64,000 bases of DNA from Collybiopsis luxurians FD-317 M1 (Eukaryota > Basidiomycota > Agaricomycetes > Agaricales > Omphalotaceae), in contig KN834791.1 of the NCBI GenBank assembly GCA_000827265.1, forward strand, positions 283,445 to 347,444, written 5' to 3'. The notes beneath the pieces were generated by a model. That model saw only the letters and a program-made list of their open reading frames with translations. It was not told the DNA's origin and did not search any database. Positions 13,571 through 23,634 of the stretch are shown one piece after another. A program made the translations under genes and the position numbers. The first letter of the stretch is position 1; the number at the start of each line of letters is the position of its first letter.

Positions 13571-14147
13571 CGTTCGGGAACCATCCGAGAAGTTATCTCG
13601 AAATAGGGACACTAGACATCATTAGCGTCTCCGAATTCTCGGAATATTTTTTTATCGCTCGAGCCTCGGTGGTTCCGACTAGTGCTGACAGAAGTACTAT
13701 TACCGGCTACCCTGAGAGCAGAAAATAGGTGGACGGAGACTTTCGAAAGCCAGCTAGACCGAATGCCCGAGGACACCCTTTCCTGAGACTCTCCATCATC
13801 GTATTGCTTCTAAACTCGCAATTCTACATTGTTACATTGTGGAACTGCGATATTGATGATTTAGCTGAGACGGCCGTAATGATTGACATACAGTACGTTG
13901 AGGAAAAAAAAAAAGTGCAAATAGCTCGGGAAGGTGCAACGAGGCAAAAGACCACGGTACACATTTCTCTTGTACGTTATTACACGACTGTCAGAGTCGA
14001 TGTATACGGGGTTCCCAAAAATTGAAGATAACACTAAATAACGTTTGTCGATGAAGGAGTTTAGGTGCCCGATAAGCAGGGACAAGTTAAACGTGCTAAG
14101 GTTCGATTTGGCTTTACAGGGTTACCTAACCTCATTGCAATAGCTCA
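13571..14147. other. Intergenic between convergent genes, no gene seen
   Basis: Space between the stops of the FAD oxidase (plus) and the decarboxylase/hydrolase fusion (minus). Only short open frames without motifs are found. Confidence 0.5.
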
Positions 14148-15918
14148 CTAAATTTCTGCCAACCAGTCCCCGACAGTAGACCACCACTTTTCCGTCTCGT
14201 CAACCATTGGTAAATGTCCCGCGCCCTCAATCACCTCAAGCTTGATTTCTTCTCCGCCGGCAGGGATCCGCTTTGCGTTCCACGCGTCTCTCAACTTAGA
14301 CATTCCCGCTGAAACTTTCCCTCCGCCGTCAAGACTTCCCGCAACCAATAACACCTTGGTCTCAGGAGCGCCAAGCAGAGATCTATTCATACCGGTACCA
14401 GCTAGTAAATCATAATCTTGCAAGGCGGAAGCACCGAGGGCGAATCCTTCCAAGGGTGTGGAGGTGACTTGAGAAAGAAGGACTTCGGAACGGGGACGAC
14501 GGCCCTGAATGGAGCTGACATCGCCAGAAGAAGGCCGCGACAGGATTTGCCCGGGGAGGTACATCTCCATCGAGCATCGACTTGGAGCTGGGAACCACCT
14601 CGGAACCGTCACGTCCGCCAACTTGCTCATACCAGCCTCACCGCCTCCGTTGGCCCTAGCAAGTTGGATCCTCTCGTCCCAAGCAGCTTTGTTACCTTCC
14701 GGAGTCCGCGGGCCAGTATCGCACGATACAATGGCTTTCGCTAAGGTGGGATACATAGCTGCGAATGCGAGGGCAGCCGCTCCACCCTGGGATACACCTA
14801 TAACGGCATGCACTTTCGGACTTGCTTCTGTAGTACTGCGTACGGATGAAGATGACGGCAAGATAAGTGAAGAAATAAGGAACGCAATATCAGACGCGAG
14901 AATTGGAATGGTGCATTTGATTCCGTTACTCGAGCTCGATGATGGGAAGGAAGACTTTCCGTGTCCACGTTGGTCGTGCAGGAGGACATTGAATGTCTTA
15001 TATTTTCCCAGATATAATTCGGTGGGGAGGATACCGTCTTTCCCTAGCGTTTCCACTTCCTTTGCACCGTGTGGACGAGGTGCCAGCATATACGTTAGAG
15101 CCCACTCCCACATCCCGGTATTGGTCAGAAGGGAGTTGGCACAAACGAGCCACGGTGCGTCAGGATCGGTTACATGGGTCTCAGCGTAGAGAAAGTGTCC
15201 TTCCTCGAATACACCATTAGCGGGATCTACTGGTAATGGTACTTTGAATGTAGACTTGGTTGCAGGCCAAGCTGGAGGGCAATCTGACATTGCTGCGACA
15301 TCCAGAGAGACAAGGAAGCGGGATACCATATTGTATGAGGCTACAACGGCGGCAGACTCAACGAGCAAGTCCTGCGTGAGGGATTCCGTATCTTCCGATC
15401 CAGCAGTGATAGAGCTGCGAAGAGCATCTGCTAGAGCTAGGGTGACTTCTGATGGAACCTTGACGCTACAGGTAGAGTGATGCGCAAAAGCCAAGGCAGC
15501 TGTTTGCAAAGGAGAGAGAATTCCGGGAGAGGGAATGGTTGCGGTATCCCGGATGAGATACAGCTGTTCCGTAGTCAGTCCAGCATCTCTTCCTACATGC
15601 TCATGATGAATCCATTCGAACGCAGCATGGTTAATTGCTGCAACACGTAAGATCTGTGCGAAGAATCAGTATTACTGCGTCGTAGAAGCTTGGTGATTTA
15701 CTGGCCATCAACTCTCGAATATCTCCGCTCAGCTTTCCCTTAGTCCTGACTGCCCCCAAGAGCGAATTCCAGCCATCGGCAACGGGAGGAACATGCAACA
15801 AAGTTCCGTCTAGCGGTGTAAGACCTCTTGCTCCTCGCCGTTCACGGATCTTATCAGCAATGGGAGATGTGTTAGGTTCTGGATACCGTCCGGGTACAAG
15901 ACGTGAAACTGCTGGCAT
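14148..15918 (-). CDS. Carboxymuconolactone decarboxylase-like / alpha-beta hydrolase fusion
   Basis: Exon 1 (15918-15706) and exon 2 (15653-14148) give 572 residues. Residues 1 to about 190 look like a carboxymuconolactone decarboxylase/AhpD-type helical domain (RVAAINHAAFEWIHHEHVG), without the redox Cys pair of AhpD. The remainder is an alpha/beta hydrolase with a nucleophile elbow GVSQGG (Ser near 359), an Asp in VAGSLDGG and a catalytic His in EGAGHLP. Bacterial PcaL joins the same two activities of the protocatechuate branch of the beta-ketoadipate pathway in the opposite order, so a role in aromatic or lactone catabolism is a guess. The join uses a GC-AG intron (GCCAGT donor). A normal GT-AG alternative keeps the frame only by dropping ILRVAA from the conserved helix. 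No targeting signal is evident. Confidence 0.78.
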
Positions 15919-16126
15919 TCTGAGAGGTAGCGTGAAACGGAGCAGGATGAAGAAGGAAGAGTGCAGTTATCAAAATTGGTGATCAACACCCCACGAGGAG
16001 CGGATCATCTTTTTTCCGTTACCCAGACTTCGAAGTAGTCTTGGTCCAGTTTCAACTTAAGAGATATCGCACAATCCAAGGAGAAAAAATAGGAAAGACA
16101 CAAAAACCAATCTCAAATTGGATGAC

Positions 16127-16223
16127 CTCCCTGGCTGGGAGTCGAACCCAGCTTTCGCGCGTTCAAGGAATATGCAACATTTGCAATGACAGGCGCGTGT
16201 ACTAACCGATATACTACCAGGGA
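16127..16223 (-). tRNA. tRNA-Asp(GTC) with intron
   Basis: The minus strand folds as a tRNA. A 7 bp acceptor stem pairs TCCCTGG with CCAGGGA and is followed by discriminator G, as expected for Asp. The D-arm is GTATATCGGTTAGTAC and the T-arm is CTGGG-TTCGACT-CCCAG. The anticodon stem CGCGC/GCGCG frames the loop CTGTCA-C, with anticodon GTC. A 25 nt intron sits one base after the anticodon (37/38), the standard place for eukaryotic tRNA introns. Confidence 0.92.
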
Positions 16224-17103
16224 ATAGCTAAATTTTGCTAAATTCAGTCCATGATTAGACCGATAGACAACTAGTTACCAAGATTAACCTCTCCCTAGGC
16301 CTTGTAGGTGTGTTCTTTCAAATTTGTCTGATTTTCTATCCAAATTACTGCGCTAATCAAATTAGCTGAAAGCTTGAGCGCCCTTCGTGCAGCTGGACTT
16401 TGGCTATGCAAAGCATAATCCAACAACTTATATAAATGCTAAGGTCTTACGTGTCAGAAATGGATGCATCGACAGGTGTAAGCTTCTAGGGTGGGGGGAA
16501 ATAAAAATGAACAATCAACAAACTAGCCTTCGCCGAATCACAAAAGAGATGCCATATAGAAACAGAGTGCATCCAAAGTACATCTGTATCAATTTCCAGT
16601 TGGAGGCAAGGGGACGGCTTCTCTTTTGAAATCGCAATGGACTCGACGGGTACGTCGTCTCTTTAAAGTGCGTTTAGTTTCAAACGTGGAAACAAGAAAA
16701 TTGATACCCTTTCCAGACGTCGTTACCTGCGAACAATAGCTATTTACTTATGAGTGATAGTGGAAGGTATGGTACTTGTTGAAGTTCAACGTTCAGCGAT
16801 AGAGTGTGTGAAAATTCAGGATTGCGTAAGCAGAGTCATCGCAAGGCCTCATCAACAGTTCAATACCGCCGACACCCCTCCTCAAGACAAAAACAAGGTA
16901 ATTATCATCGAATCTATGCCTCAAAGTCCTCCAAATGCATTCTATGGTCCACTCGCTTTTCAATGGTGTCAATTTCATGCTGGAATTCTGGGTTTTGTTG
17001 GTTGGATTGGCTTGGAAATCGACGGATGACTTTTTGAGGGTCGGAGCTTTGATGTGATTCTAGTGCTGACGATTTTCTTTGCTCTCTGCCCTCCTCGCTT
17101 TAG
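16224..17103. other. Intergenic, no gene seen
   Basis: Between tRNA-Asp and the eL24 gene. A 91-codon plus-strand frame at 16754-17029 has no recognisable motif and is probably chance. The pyrimidine-rich end just before 17104 fits a ribosomal-protein promoter. Confidence 0.45.
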
Positions 17104-17735
17104 ATGGTGAGTTTCTAGTAGCATTTGGACCGAGCATGATTAACTGATTGAAATTTAAACGAGTATAGAAGGTCGAGATCGACTCCTTCTCCGGCTACCG
17201 TATCTACCCTTCAAAGGGCAAACTTTTCGTTCGCGGGGACAGCAAAGTTGGTTAAACTTTTTTGCGGGTCAGCTCTCAGGATCTCAAATATCATTCATCC
17301 AGGTTTTCCGTTTCGCCAGCTCGAAAAATGCCTCCCTCTTCTTACAGAGGAAGAACCCCCGTAAGATTGCCTGGACGCAGGTCTACAGGCGCATGCACAA
17401 GAAGGGTATCACGGAGGAAGTTGCCAAGAAGCGTTCGCGCCGAACTGTGAAGCACCAGCGAGGTATTGTTGGTGCTGACCTTGCCGCCATTGCCGCCAAG
17501 CGTAACCAAACCGCTGCTGTCCGCTCACAAGCTAGATTGGCGGCTATTAGCAAGGCGAAGACAGAAAAGAAGGACAAGGAGAGCAAAAAGACTAAGGTAC
17601 ATGCTTTTTGTCGTTTTCATAGTCCTGGGGACTCATGGATTCTATTTTTTTCGCTAGACTGCTTCACGACCAGCTGGCTCCACCGCACCCAAGATCTCTA
17701 AACAACAAATGAAAGGTGGTAAGGGTGGGCGATAA
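17104..17735 (+). CDS. rpl24: 60S ribosomal protein eL24 (L24)
   Basis: Four exons (17104-17106, 17169-17246, 17303-17596, 17658-17735) give 150 residues, close to the 155 of yeast. The first exon is only the ATG, a common arrangement in fungal ribosomal protein genes. The product begins KVEIDSFSGYRIYPSKGK and continues with the conserved VFRFASSKN and KIAWTQVYRRMHKKG, then a Lys/Arg-rich helix and a basic GGKGGR end. eL24 binds the large subunit next to the intersubunit bridge. Codon use is visibly biased to C-ending codons, as expected for high expression. The introns were searched by eye for snoRNA boxes and none was convincing. Confidence 0.97.
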
Positions 17736-18146
17736 ACGATGAGCTCTTAGTGGATCACTTCGTTTTTGTATGCTCTGTTACATATGTTATGTATGCGCTT
17801 CTGCTTTCCATTATGCTAGCATGCATCTCCTCCTTCCATTTGCATCAGCCGACGACACCGGCTGCTTCTATGTACCACAGTACCACGAGCATTTCATTGT
17901 CAATGAGGGCGTACTTCAAACTGAACCTCCGATTTACAGCAGTTATCTATTCTAATCTTGTCCGAGCATTGTGAAGGTTGCCTTCATCGATTATGGATCA
18001 TCCCCTCTGCCGCTCCTGTCCTATCATCGATTCTCAGTGTCATTTTACTCACACTACGATTACTTAGGATCAGTGGCGAATCTGTGAGAGCCTGACACGT
18101 CTTCCTTCGTCTTCTGATTCTGTCGACGTCCTTGAGCGCTAACCAA
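17736..18146. other. Intergenic, 3' region of eL24
   Basis: No gene seen. It holds the 3' untranslated region of eL24 and the upstream region of the small protein at 18147. A GT-rich, then AG-ended stretch near 18067 could be an intron end for that next gene. Confidence 0.4.
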
Positions 18147-18377
18147 ATGCAGTTCTACAACGATCTCGAGCATGCTGCTCAACAGATTAAGCGGGACTCA
18201 GAGGCAACTGCCAGGGCCCTCGAGGAAATGAAGCATACTGCTTCACAAATTATGATCGACATGGAGAGAGCAAAGAGGATGAGGCAGGAGCAACTTCGAG
18301 AGGCCTATCAGAGCGCGGACTTAATGAAGCGGACGTTGGATGGCATGCTTCACACAGACAACGGGAGAAGAAGGTAG
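18147..18377 (+). CDS. Short coiled-coil protein, unknown function
   Basis: A single open frame encodes 76 residues starting at ATG 18147 (MQFYNDLEHAAQQIKRDSE) and ending at TAG 18375. The composition is rich in Glu, Lys, Arg, Gln and Ala with Met or Leu at heptad spacing, so one long amphipathic helix or coiled coil is expected. No family is recognised and there is no signal peptide. An upstream exon is possible because TTACTTAG at about 18060 looks like an acceptor. The clear amino-acid bias, absent from surrounding frames, is the main reason to call it a gene. Confidence 0.5.
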   Translation: MQFYNDLEHAAQQIKRDSEATARALEEMKHTASQIMIDMERAKRMRQEQLREAYQSADLMKRTLDGMLHTDNGRRR

Positions 18378-18612
18378 ATCGAATTCAAAGAAAAGTTCGG
18401 ACGCTGACCACATTCTGCCATTAGAGATTAAAGATCGTTTATTTTCTCACCGCTGTCCTGCTGGACATCGGATCCATCCTGGGTCCTTATTTTGGTTCAC
18501 TCAGAGGATAAGTGTTTATTGATACAGCTGTTGTACAACAAATAGTTTACACAAAAGTTCTTCTATGTGGGTATCCAACACATCAGAACGACTGCTCAAG
18601 TAGAAACCAACG
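18378..18612. other. Intergenic between convergent genes
   Basis: No gene is seen between the short coiled-coil protein (plus) and the P450 (minus). Confidence 0.5.
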
Positions 18613-21052
18613 CTATAGTCCACGTTTGGTGATGACGACTTGCATTTGGGGCCTGATCGTTATAAAGTACGATTTCAAGTTCTGCGGCCAGCTCTGCCAA
18701 TCATACCCATCCGCGAATCGAAAGTCAAAGTTTTGCAGTAAGAGAGACATAATCATCATAATCTCTTGTTTTGCGAGGTTCCTGCCTGCGCAATTTGCTG
18801 GGCCATAAGAGAATGCAAGAAAGGCGTTCATGTCGTTTTTGAATGCTTTTTCTGGGTCATTACAGCTTGATGGAAGCCATCGTTCTGGAACAAATTCATC
18901 TGTGCGGGGAGAAAAATATGACGAGTTGAGGTGCAAGACTTGAGGAGGAACCCAGACTTGAGTGCCTTCAGGCAGAAAGCTGTAGAGAATTGAGTTGTAT
19001 AAGTTCCGAGTCCAAGCGAATAATAAAGGACAAGAATACGAACTGTCCAGCAATCTCCGCGCCTCCGCTGCCATATGGTACCTCTCGGGCACCACTAACG
19101 GGAGCAGGCGGCAAAAGACGCAATGATTCTTGCCTAGAGATCAGAAGCATGATTTTAAGTATTGGACGAAACAAACAATTCAAAATCATCACAAACATGC
19201 AAGCAGCCAGGTACGGAAGATTTGAATGCTTTGATACGTCGAGAGGGTCCGAACCAGGCGGATAGGCATTGTCAATCTCTTGCCGCACGCGCTTGTAACA
19301 TTCGGGATGTGACTGTAAAATGAAAGGAAAGGGAAAATCAGTACTGTTCTCAGAACTATATTAACCCAAGTCATCTGTTCGTTTCAGCCCAATACTCCAG
19401 TGCAATGGAGCATTTCTATCACCGTAACAAAGCCGATGGCTTTCAGTACATATTATCGATGACCTGGGTTTGAATGGAAGCTTACTCACTAAAAGAAGCC
19501 AAAATCTATGAGGCGGATTTAGCTCTTTACTGCTTGTACAAGTGTATGAAAAGAGGGCCCTGACTTACAACGAAGCTAAGGCACAAGACGAAGTATCGCT
19601 TCCAGCAACCACAGTGAGAACCGCATCGGCTCCAACCTCCGCTAAGCTAGGTTTGACTTTCTCTAAACCCGCTTCATCCATCTGAAGGGAAAGAGTCAAT
19701 TACAAAGCTTACGTTGATGTTGGAGTTAACAGTACACTCACAAGATGATACCAAATGTCTTTCGTTTGAGCAGGTGCCTTCAAGCGATTGGCAGACCATT
19801 TCCTGGCGATTGGCCAGAGAGGCATAGAGAACCAGGGAAGTCGATCTCTGATGTCTGGAATCCATGGTAAATGTGATAATATTCCTACACATCTGATAAC
19901 AGACAACAGTCAATGAGCAGTCGACATCGCGAGTCATAACCACATGTCGCGGGTAAATTAACATACCTCATGTGCAGGTGCAGGCCAGGCCAAACTTTGT
20001 GTAGATCTCCCTCTTGCATCATGTTGGAACCAGCTCCAAACCTGAAAGCGGGAGTCCATCAGACGGTGCGCGCGATTAGGAGCAGGACCATTCAATCACC
20101 CCAAGTCACTCATAAAATCAAATCTAAGACGACGTCTATGAGAACGCCTGACAGAATAACGCAACAAGAAATGGAACTCACGAGAAATAGTTGAGCCATT
20201 GCGTAATATCGACCACCCCTTTGGATACAGAGATTTGAGATTCCAACACTTCGACAAGCTCGGACGCCCGTCGTGCAATAATGTCTTCATACTCATGTAG
20301 AGCCTGAGTACTCATAGCGCGATTCCATAACCGACGACGGGCGGCATGTGCATCCCCATTCATTGTTACCAAGTTCTCCGGTCCACTTCTCACTCGAAAT
20401 CTGATGTACGCTGTAGCCGTCGGTGGTTGATGAGTGCCGGAGCCACTCATACAAGTAACGATAAAATACTTACCCGCTCCTTTTGGTAAACCTCCACTTC
20501 CGAGGACAGAACCCACGGAGTCAACGTCTGCCACAGAAATTTCGTTTGGCGCTATGCAAAGATACCCAGTGCCTTAGTGTCTGAACTGCACTAATAACGT
20601 AAAGTTGTGGCGTACCAACTCGCACGACAGGCCCATACTCAGCGTGAAGGGCTTTGAAGATATTACCTTGTTCTCCGTGCCAATAGTACCAGAGAGGAGT
20701 GAATTTGGAAATTTTGAACAGAATTGGTCCAGGTACTTGAGCCAGAGGATGGAAAGGCGAAATTCGGTAGAGGACGATCGAAGTGGCCAAGACGGCGTAA
20801 AAGATCAAATATGCGCTGAGCACTAGATACCGCGGTGGCAAGCTGAAGTTATTAGCGGAGGCGGTCCATGACACGATACTGAGAACCAGAGGTTCTGAAA
20901 GCAGGAGAAGAACAGAAGGGACGAAGAAAGCATCCGTCGGTTCGTACTTGTGGAAGAAGAGATGATTGACCTTGGATGTTGCTCAGAATAGATTAGATTG
21001 ATATAAATAATAAGATACTTACCAGTGCTAGGATACCAGCTTGCAGAATCAT
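18613..21052 (-). CDS. Cytochrome P450 monooxygenase
   Basis: Twelve exons join to 547 residues: 21052-21023, 20970-20616, 20551-20474, 20410-20182, 20123-20100, 20041-19967, 19892-19742, 19681-19569, 19505-19490, 19312-19197, 19133-19044 and 18979-18613. The N-terminus has hydrophobic anchor segments and then PLAQVPGP, the hinge before the catalytic domain. Helix I carries VAGSDTSS (about 340-346), helix K has ESLR, the PERF-type motif is FVPERW, and the haem loop is FSYGPANCAGRNLA with Cys about 489. All hallmarks are present, so the enzyme should be active at the endoplasmic reticulum. The layout resembles basidiomycete families such as CYP5144, but the exact family is not settled. Exons of 16 and 24 nt are needed to keep helix I and the region before FGAGS intact. 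The substrate is unknown. Confidence 0.9.
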
Positions 21053-22460
21053 TATGGGAAAGCGCCCTGATGATTTTACGATGTGAGCTGTTCTTATACG
21101 AGTGAATACCTTGATCTTCGGTATAGAACGCCCCGAACAGGGACGGTCAAAAGGCTCAAAAACCCATGCTTATCGGTACTGGGACACCTGGCAGGAAGAC
21201 AGGGAGATTACTATAAAAGTAAGAGTTCAATATGCGTGAGATAATATCTCAATTCTCATACAGCGGATCTGAATTATCAGTAAGGGTATTAAAATAATCT
21301 GTATGCATGAGGGTGAGCGCCTAGACAGTAGGAATCGTATGATTCGACACCGACGTGAGCGCGCCTGCAGAGGTGGGCGCTAGAATGCCGGTTAGCGCGG
21401 GTGAGGTGAGACTTGCGCCAGACGAACGCGTTAGAGAGCGAAACAGCGGGAGTCACAATCGGAAAGAACGCATCAGAAAAAATGGGTAGCTGTTCCTCGA
21501 ATATTTGGGGTTTTTCCGGGATAGTCGTGTTTCACAATGCAAGATATTCAACACGCACAAGTCTGCGTGAGCACAGATATGAGCAGGTCAAAGGGTCATG
21601 TCCCAAGATATACTCCATCTACAAAGTCAAGCTTCAGAATCTCGATAGAATATCGATGGTATCGATGATGGTCTAGCCTGGAAAAGTCACGGAATCCGGA
21701 GCCTGGCATAACACACAGTTCAGGTATTCACCGCAGGTCATGTTTACCCCATAATGACAGTCGAATGACCAGGGTGAACTCTGGTGAATTGAAGCACAAG
21801 ACCGTGAAAACGATACGCAACAAAGATTCAAGCGTTGCGCTGACACAAGACCTTCCAATAACCGCATGTTTATCTCTACTATGTAAAGATCTTTAACCTG
21901 ATAACGAAGAAATGAAGTTAGCTAAGAGAAGTAATTTAAGGTGCTAGCGTCTGGAAGCAAACAACTAGCCTTGTGGATCAAATACAGCGGGTGGAGTTCC
22001 ATTAAAGTGTTGTTCGTTTCTTGTCAATCATTGGCTGTATATGGCATGGAGTATTGAACACAGGCCAAGGAATCGGAATTTCCAACATGAGAAAATAAAA
22101 CCCTGCGGGAATCGATTCACCAACAACCTGTACTCGGGACTTGAGGTTGTTCCGTGTACACCGTCAGCTACTTACATGTACCTCTTCTCAAATCAAGTTT
22201 GAATTCTTCTATGAATTTCTTTTTTATTCCTTTGTTATTTTTGCTGAGGTGAGGCTGCTGCTGCGCGCAGTACGTTGCGGTGCAGAGACAAGCAGTGTTT
22301 GGATCCTGGGAATTTGGACGTGCCGCCTACGTAAGGCTTCAGACACCTTCGCTCCTCAACTTCCACATACGTCCTACATCGTTTGACACGGTGAGCTCAG
22401 AAGCTGTCCATATCATTCTGCTCACTCTTCAGACTAATACCAGATTCCAACGTCTTCATC
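21053..22460. other. Intergenic, no gene seen
   Basis: Space of 1.4 kb between the divergent P450 and synaptobrevin genes. It holds only short frames and should contain two promoters. Several AT-rich blocks are present but no element could be assigned. Confidence 0.5.
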
Positions 22461-23175
22461 ATGTCAGCCTACACTATTGTTACCAGCTGGCAGCTTGCTG
22501 ACTGAAATCTTGAAAATCCACAGGTCTGAACCTTACGACCCTTATCTCCCAAGAAATGGCTCTTCTTCCAATCCTTCCGGTTCTAGTCATACCGGGAATG
22601 CGAAAACAGCAGCCATTCAAGCGCAAATTGACGATACCGTTGAAATTATGAGAGACAACATTTCTAAGGTGGCAGAACGAGGAGAAAGATTGGATTCGTT
22701 GCAGGACAAGACAGGTGAATTGAACCATCTAACTGCTCTCTGGTGTTTTATATTTCGGTTACGCTGCGAGCGAAATCGGTTTCAGAGTAGGCAGCAAGGA
22801 GGTGACTGCGCGCTAACACCTATTTTGTTTTTAGACAACCTCGCGGTTTCTGCACAGGGATTCCGTCGTGGAGCTAACAGAGTCAGAAAGGTGAGATCCA
22901 TGTCCTTTGTGTGCTGAATACAACAGATCCTGAAGGCGTTTCTTTTCCAGAATATGTGGTATGTAATTCATTCTATGTCAGCGGGGTAATGTCGGGTTAC
23001 TCAGTCATCTTCACGTTCATTTCAGGTGGAAGGACATGAAGGTGCGTTCTTTTTCCTCCCTGCTTGCGTTGTCTCAAACTTCCCTTCACTACAGATGCGC
23101 ATTATAATTGGCCTCGCAATTGCCGTCATCATTGTCATCATTGTGGTTTCCATCGTGAAAGCAACAGGAAAATAA
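22461..23175 (+). CDS. Synaptobrevin-type R-SNARE (Snc1/Snc2, VAMP family)
   Basis: Exons 22461-22462, 22524-22714, 22835-22890, 22951-22958, 23026-23041 and 23095-23175 join to 117 residues. The protein begins [11 protein letters not shown], has a Gly/Ser-rich stretch, the SNARE helix from [18 protein letters not shown] through [12 protein letters not shown] with the central Arg layer, the conserved KNMWWKDMKM before the membrane, and a single C-terminal helix ([19 protein letters not shown]) ending KATGK. This is the tail-anchored vesicle SNARE that pairs with plasma-membrane Qa and Qbc SNAREs in exocytosis and endocytic recycling. Its length equals yeast Snc1 (117). The start codon itself appears split by an intron (AT then G), and exon 4 is only 8 nt. 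Confidence 0.93.
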
Positions 23176-23634
23176 ACGTCCCACGCTTTCATTTGACGGG
23201 CGAGGTTCTGTCCGTCTGTGCTACCCCTTCGACACCCTCTGTTTTATTATCTGGACTCCATTTATGTTATTCCCCCTTTCTCTGTTCACTTACTGTGTAC
23301 ACCTTGGCTGTCGACCTCGGATCTTTTCCGTAATGCGTTCTTGTAGCAGTACGGAAAATGCACTTGCTGTTGTTACCTCTGTGCATTTAACAAGTAAGAA
23401 TTCGTGAATATTGTTCCTGATGGCGGTCTCAGCGAAGCATAAACATCTTCAAAGTGTCCGGTTAAAATATCGGGAACTCCGCTGAATCCTGGCTGGAGAA
23501 TCCCAGCGTCGCAAATTGTGCTTCTGCGAATGACAAACTTGAAACCTCGATCTATTTCCAGAATTATACAATTTCTGCTAACCCATGCTCATAGGTACAT
23601 TATAATAAATCTTTGCTTTTTATACTGCTACATG
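23176..23634. other. Intergenic between convergent genes
   Basis: Between the stops of synaptobrevin (plus) and the membrane/WD40 gene (minus). No gene is seen. Confidence 0.5.

Noticed and set aside
14509..15189. 226-codon open frame on the plus strand
   Set aside because: Mirror of the alpha/beta hydrolase on minus, which has a catalytic Ser elbow and His motif. The plus frame has neither motif nor plausible splicing.
17107..17657. snoRNA hosted in eL24 introns
   Set aside because: Introns are only about 55-62 nt and no paired C/D or H/ACA boxes were convincing.
11176..21052. FAD oxidase, fusion enzyme and P450 as one secondary-metabolite cluster
   Set aside because: No backbone enzyme (polyketide synthase, peptide synthetase or terpene synthase) is present, and tRNA, eL24 and other housekeeping-type genes lie between them.
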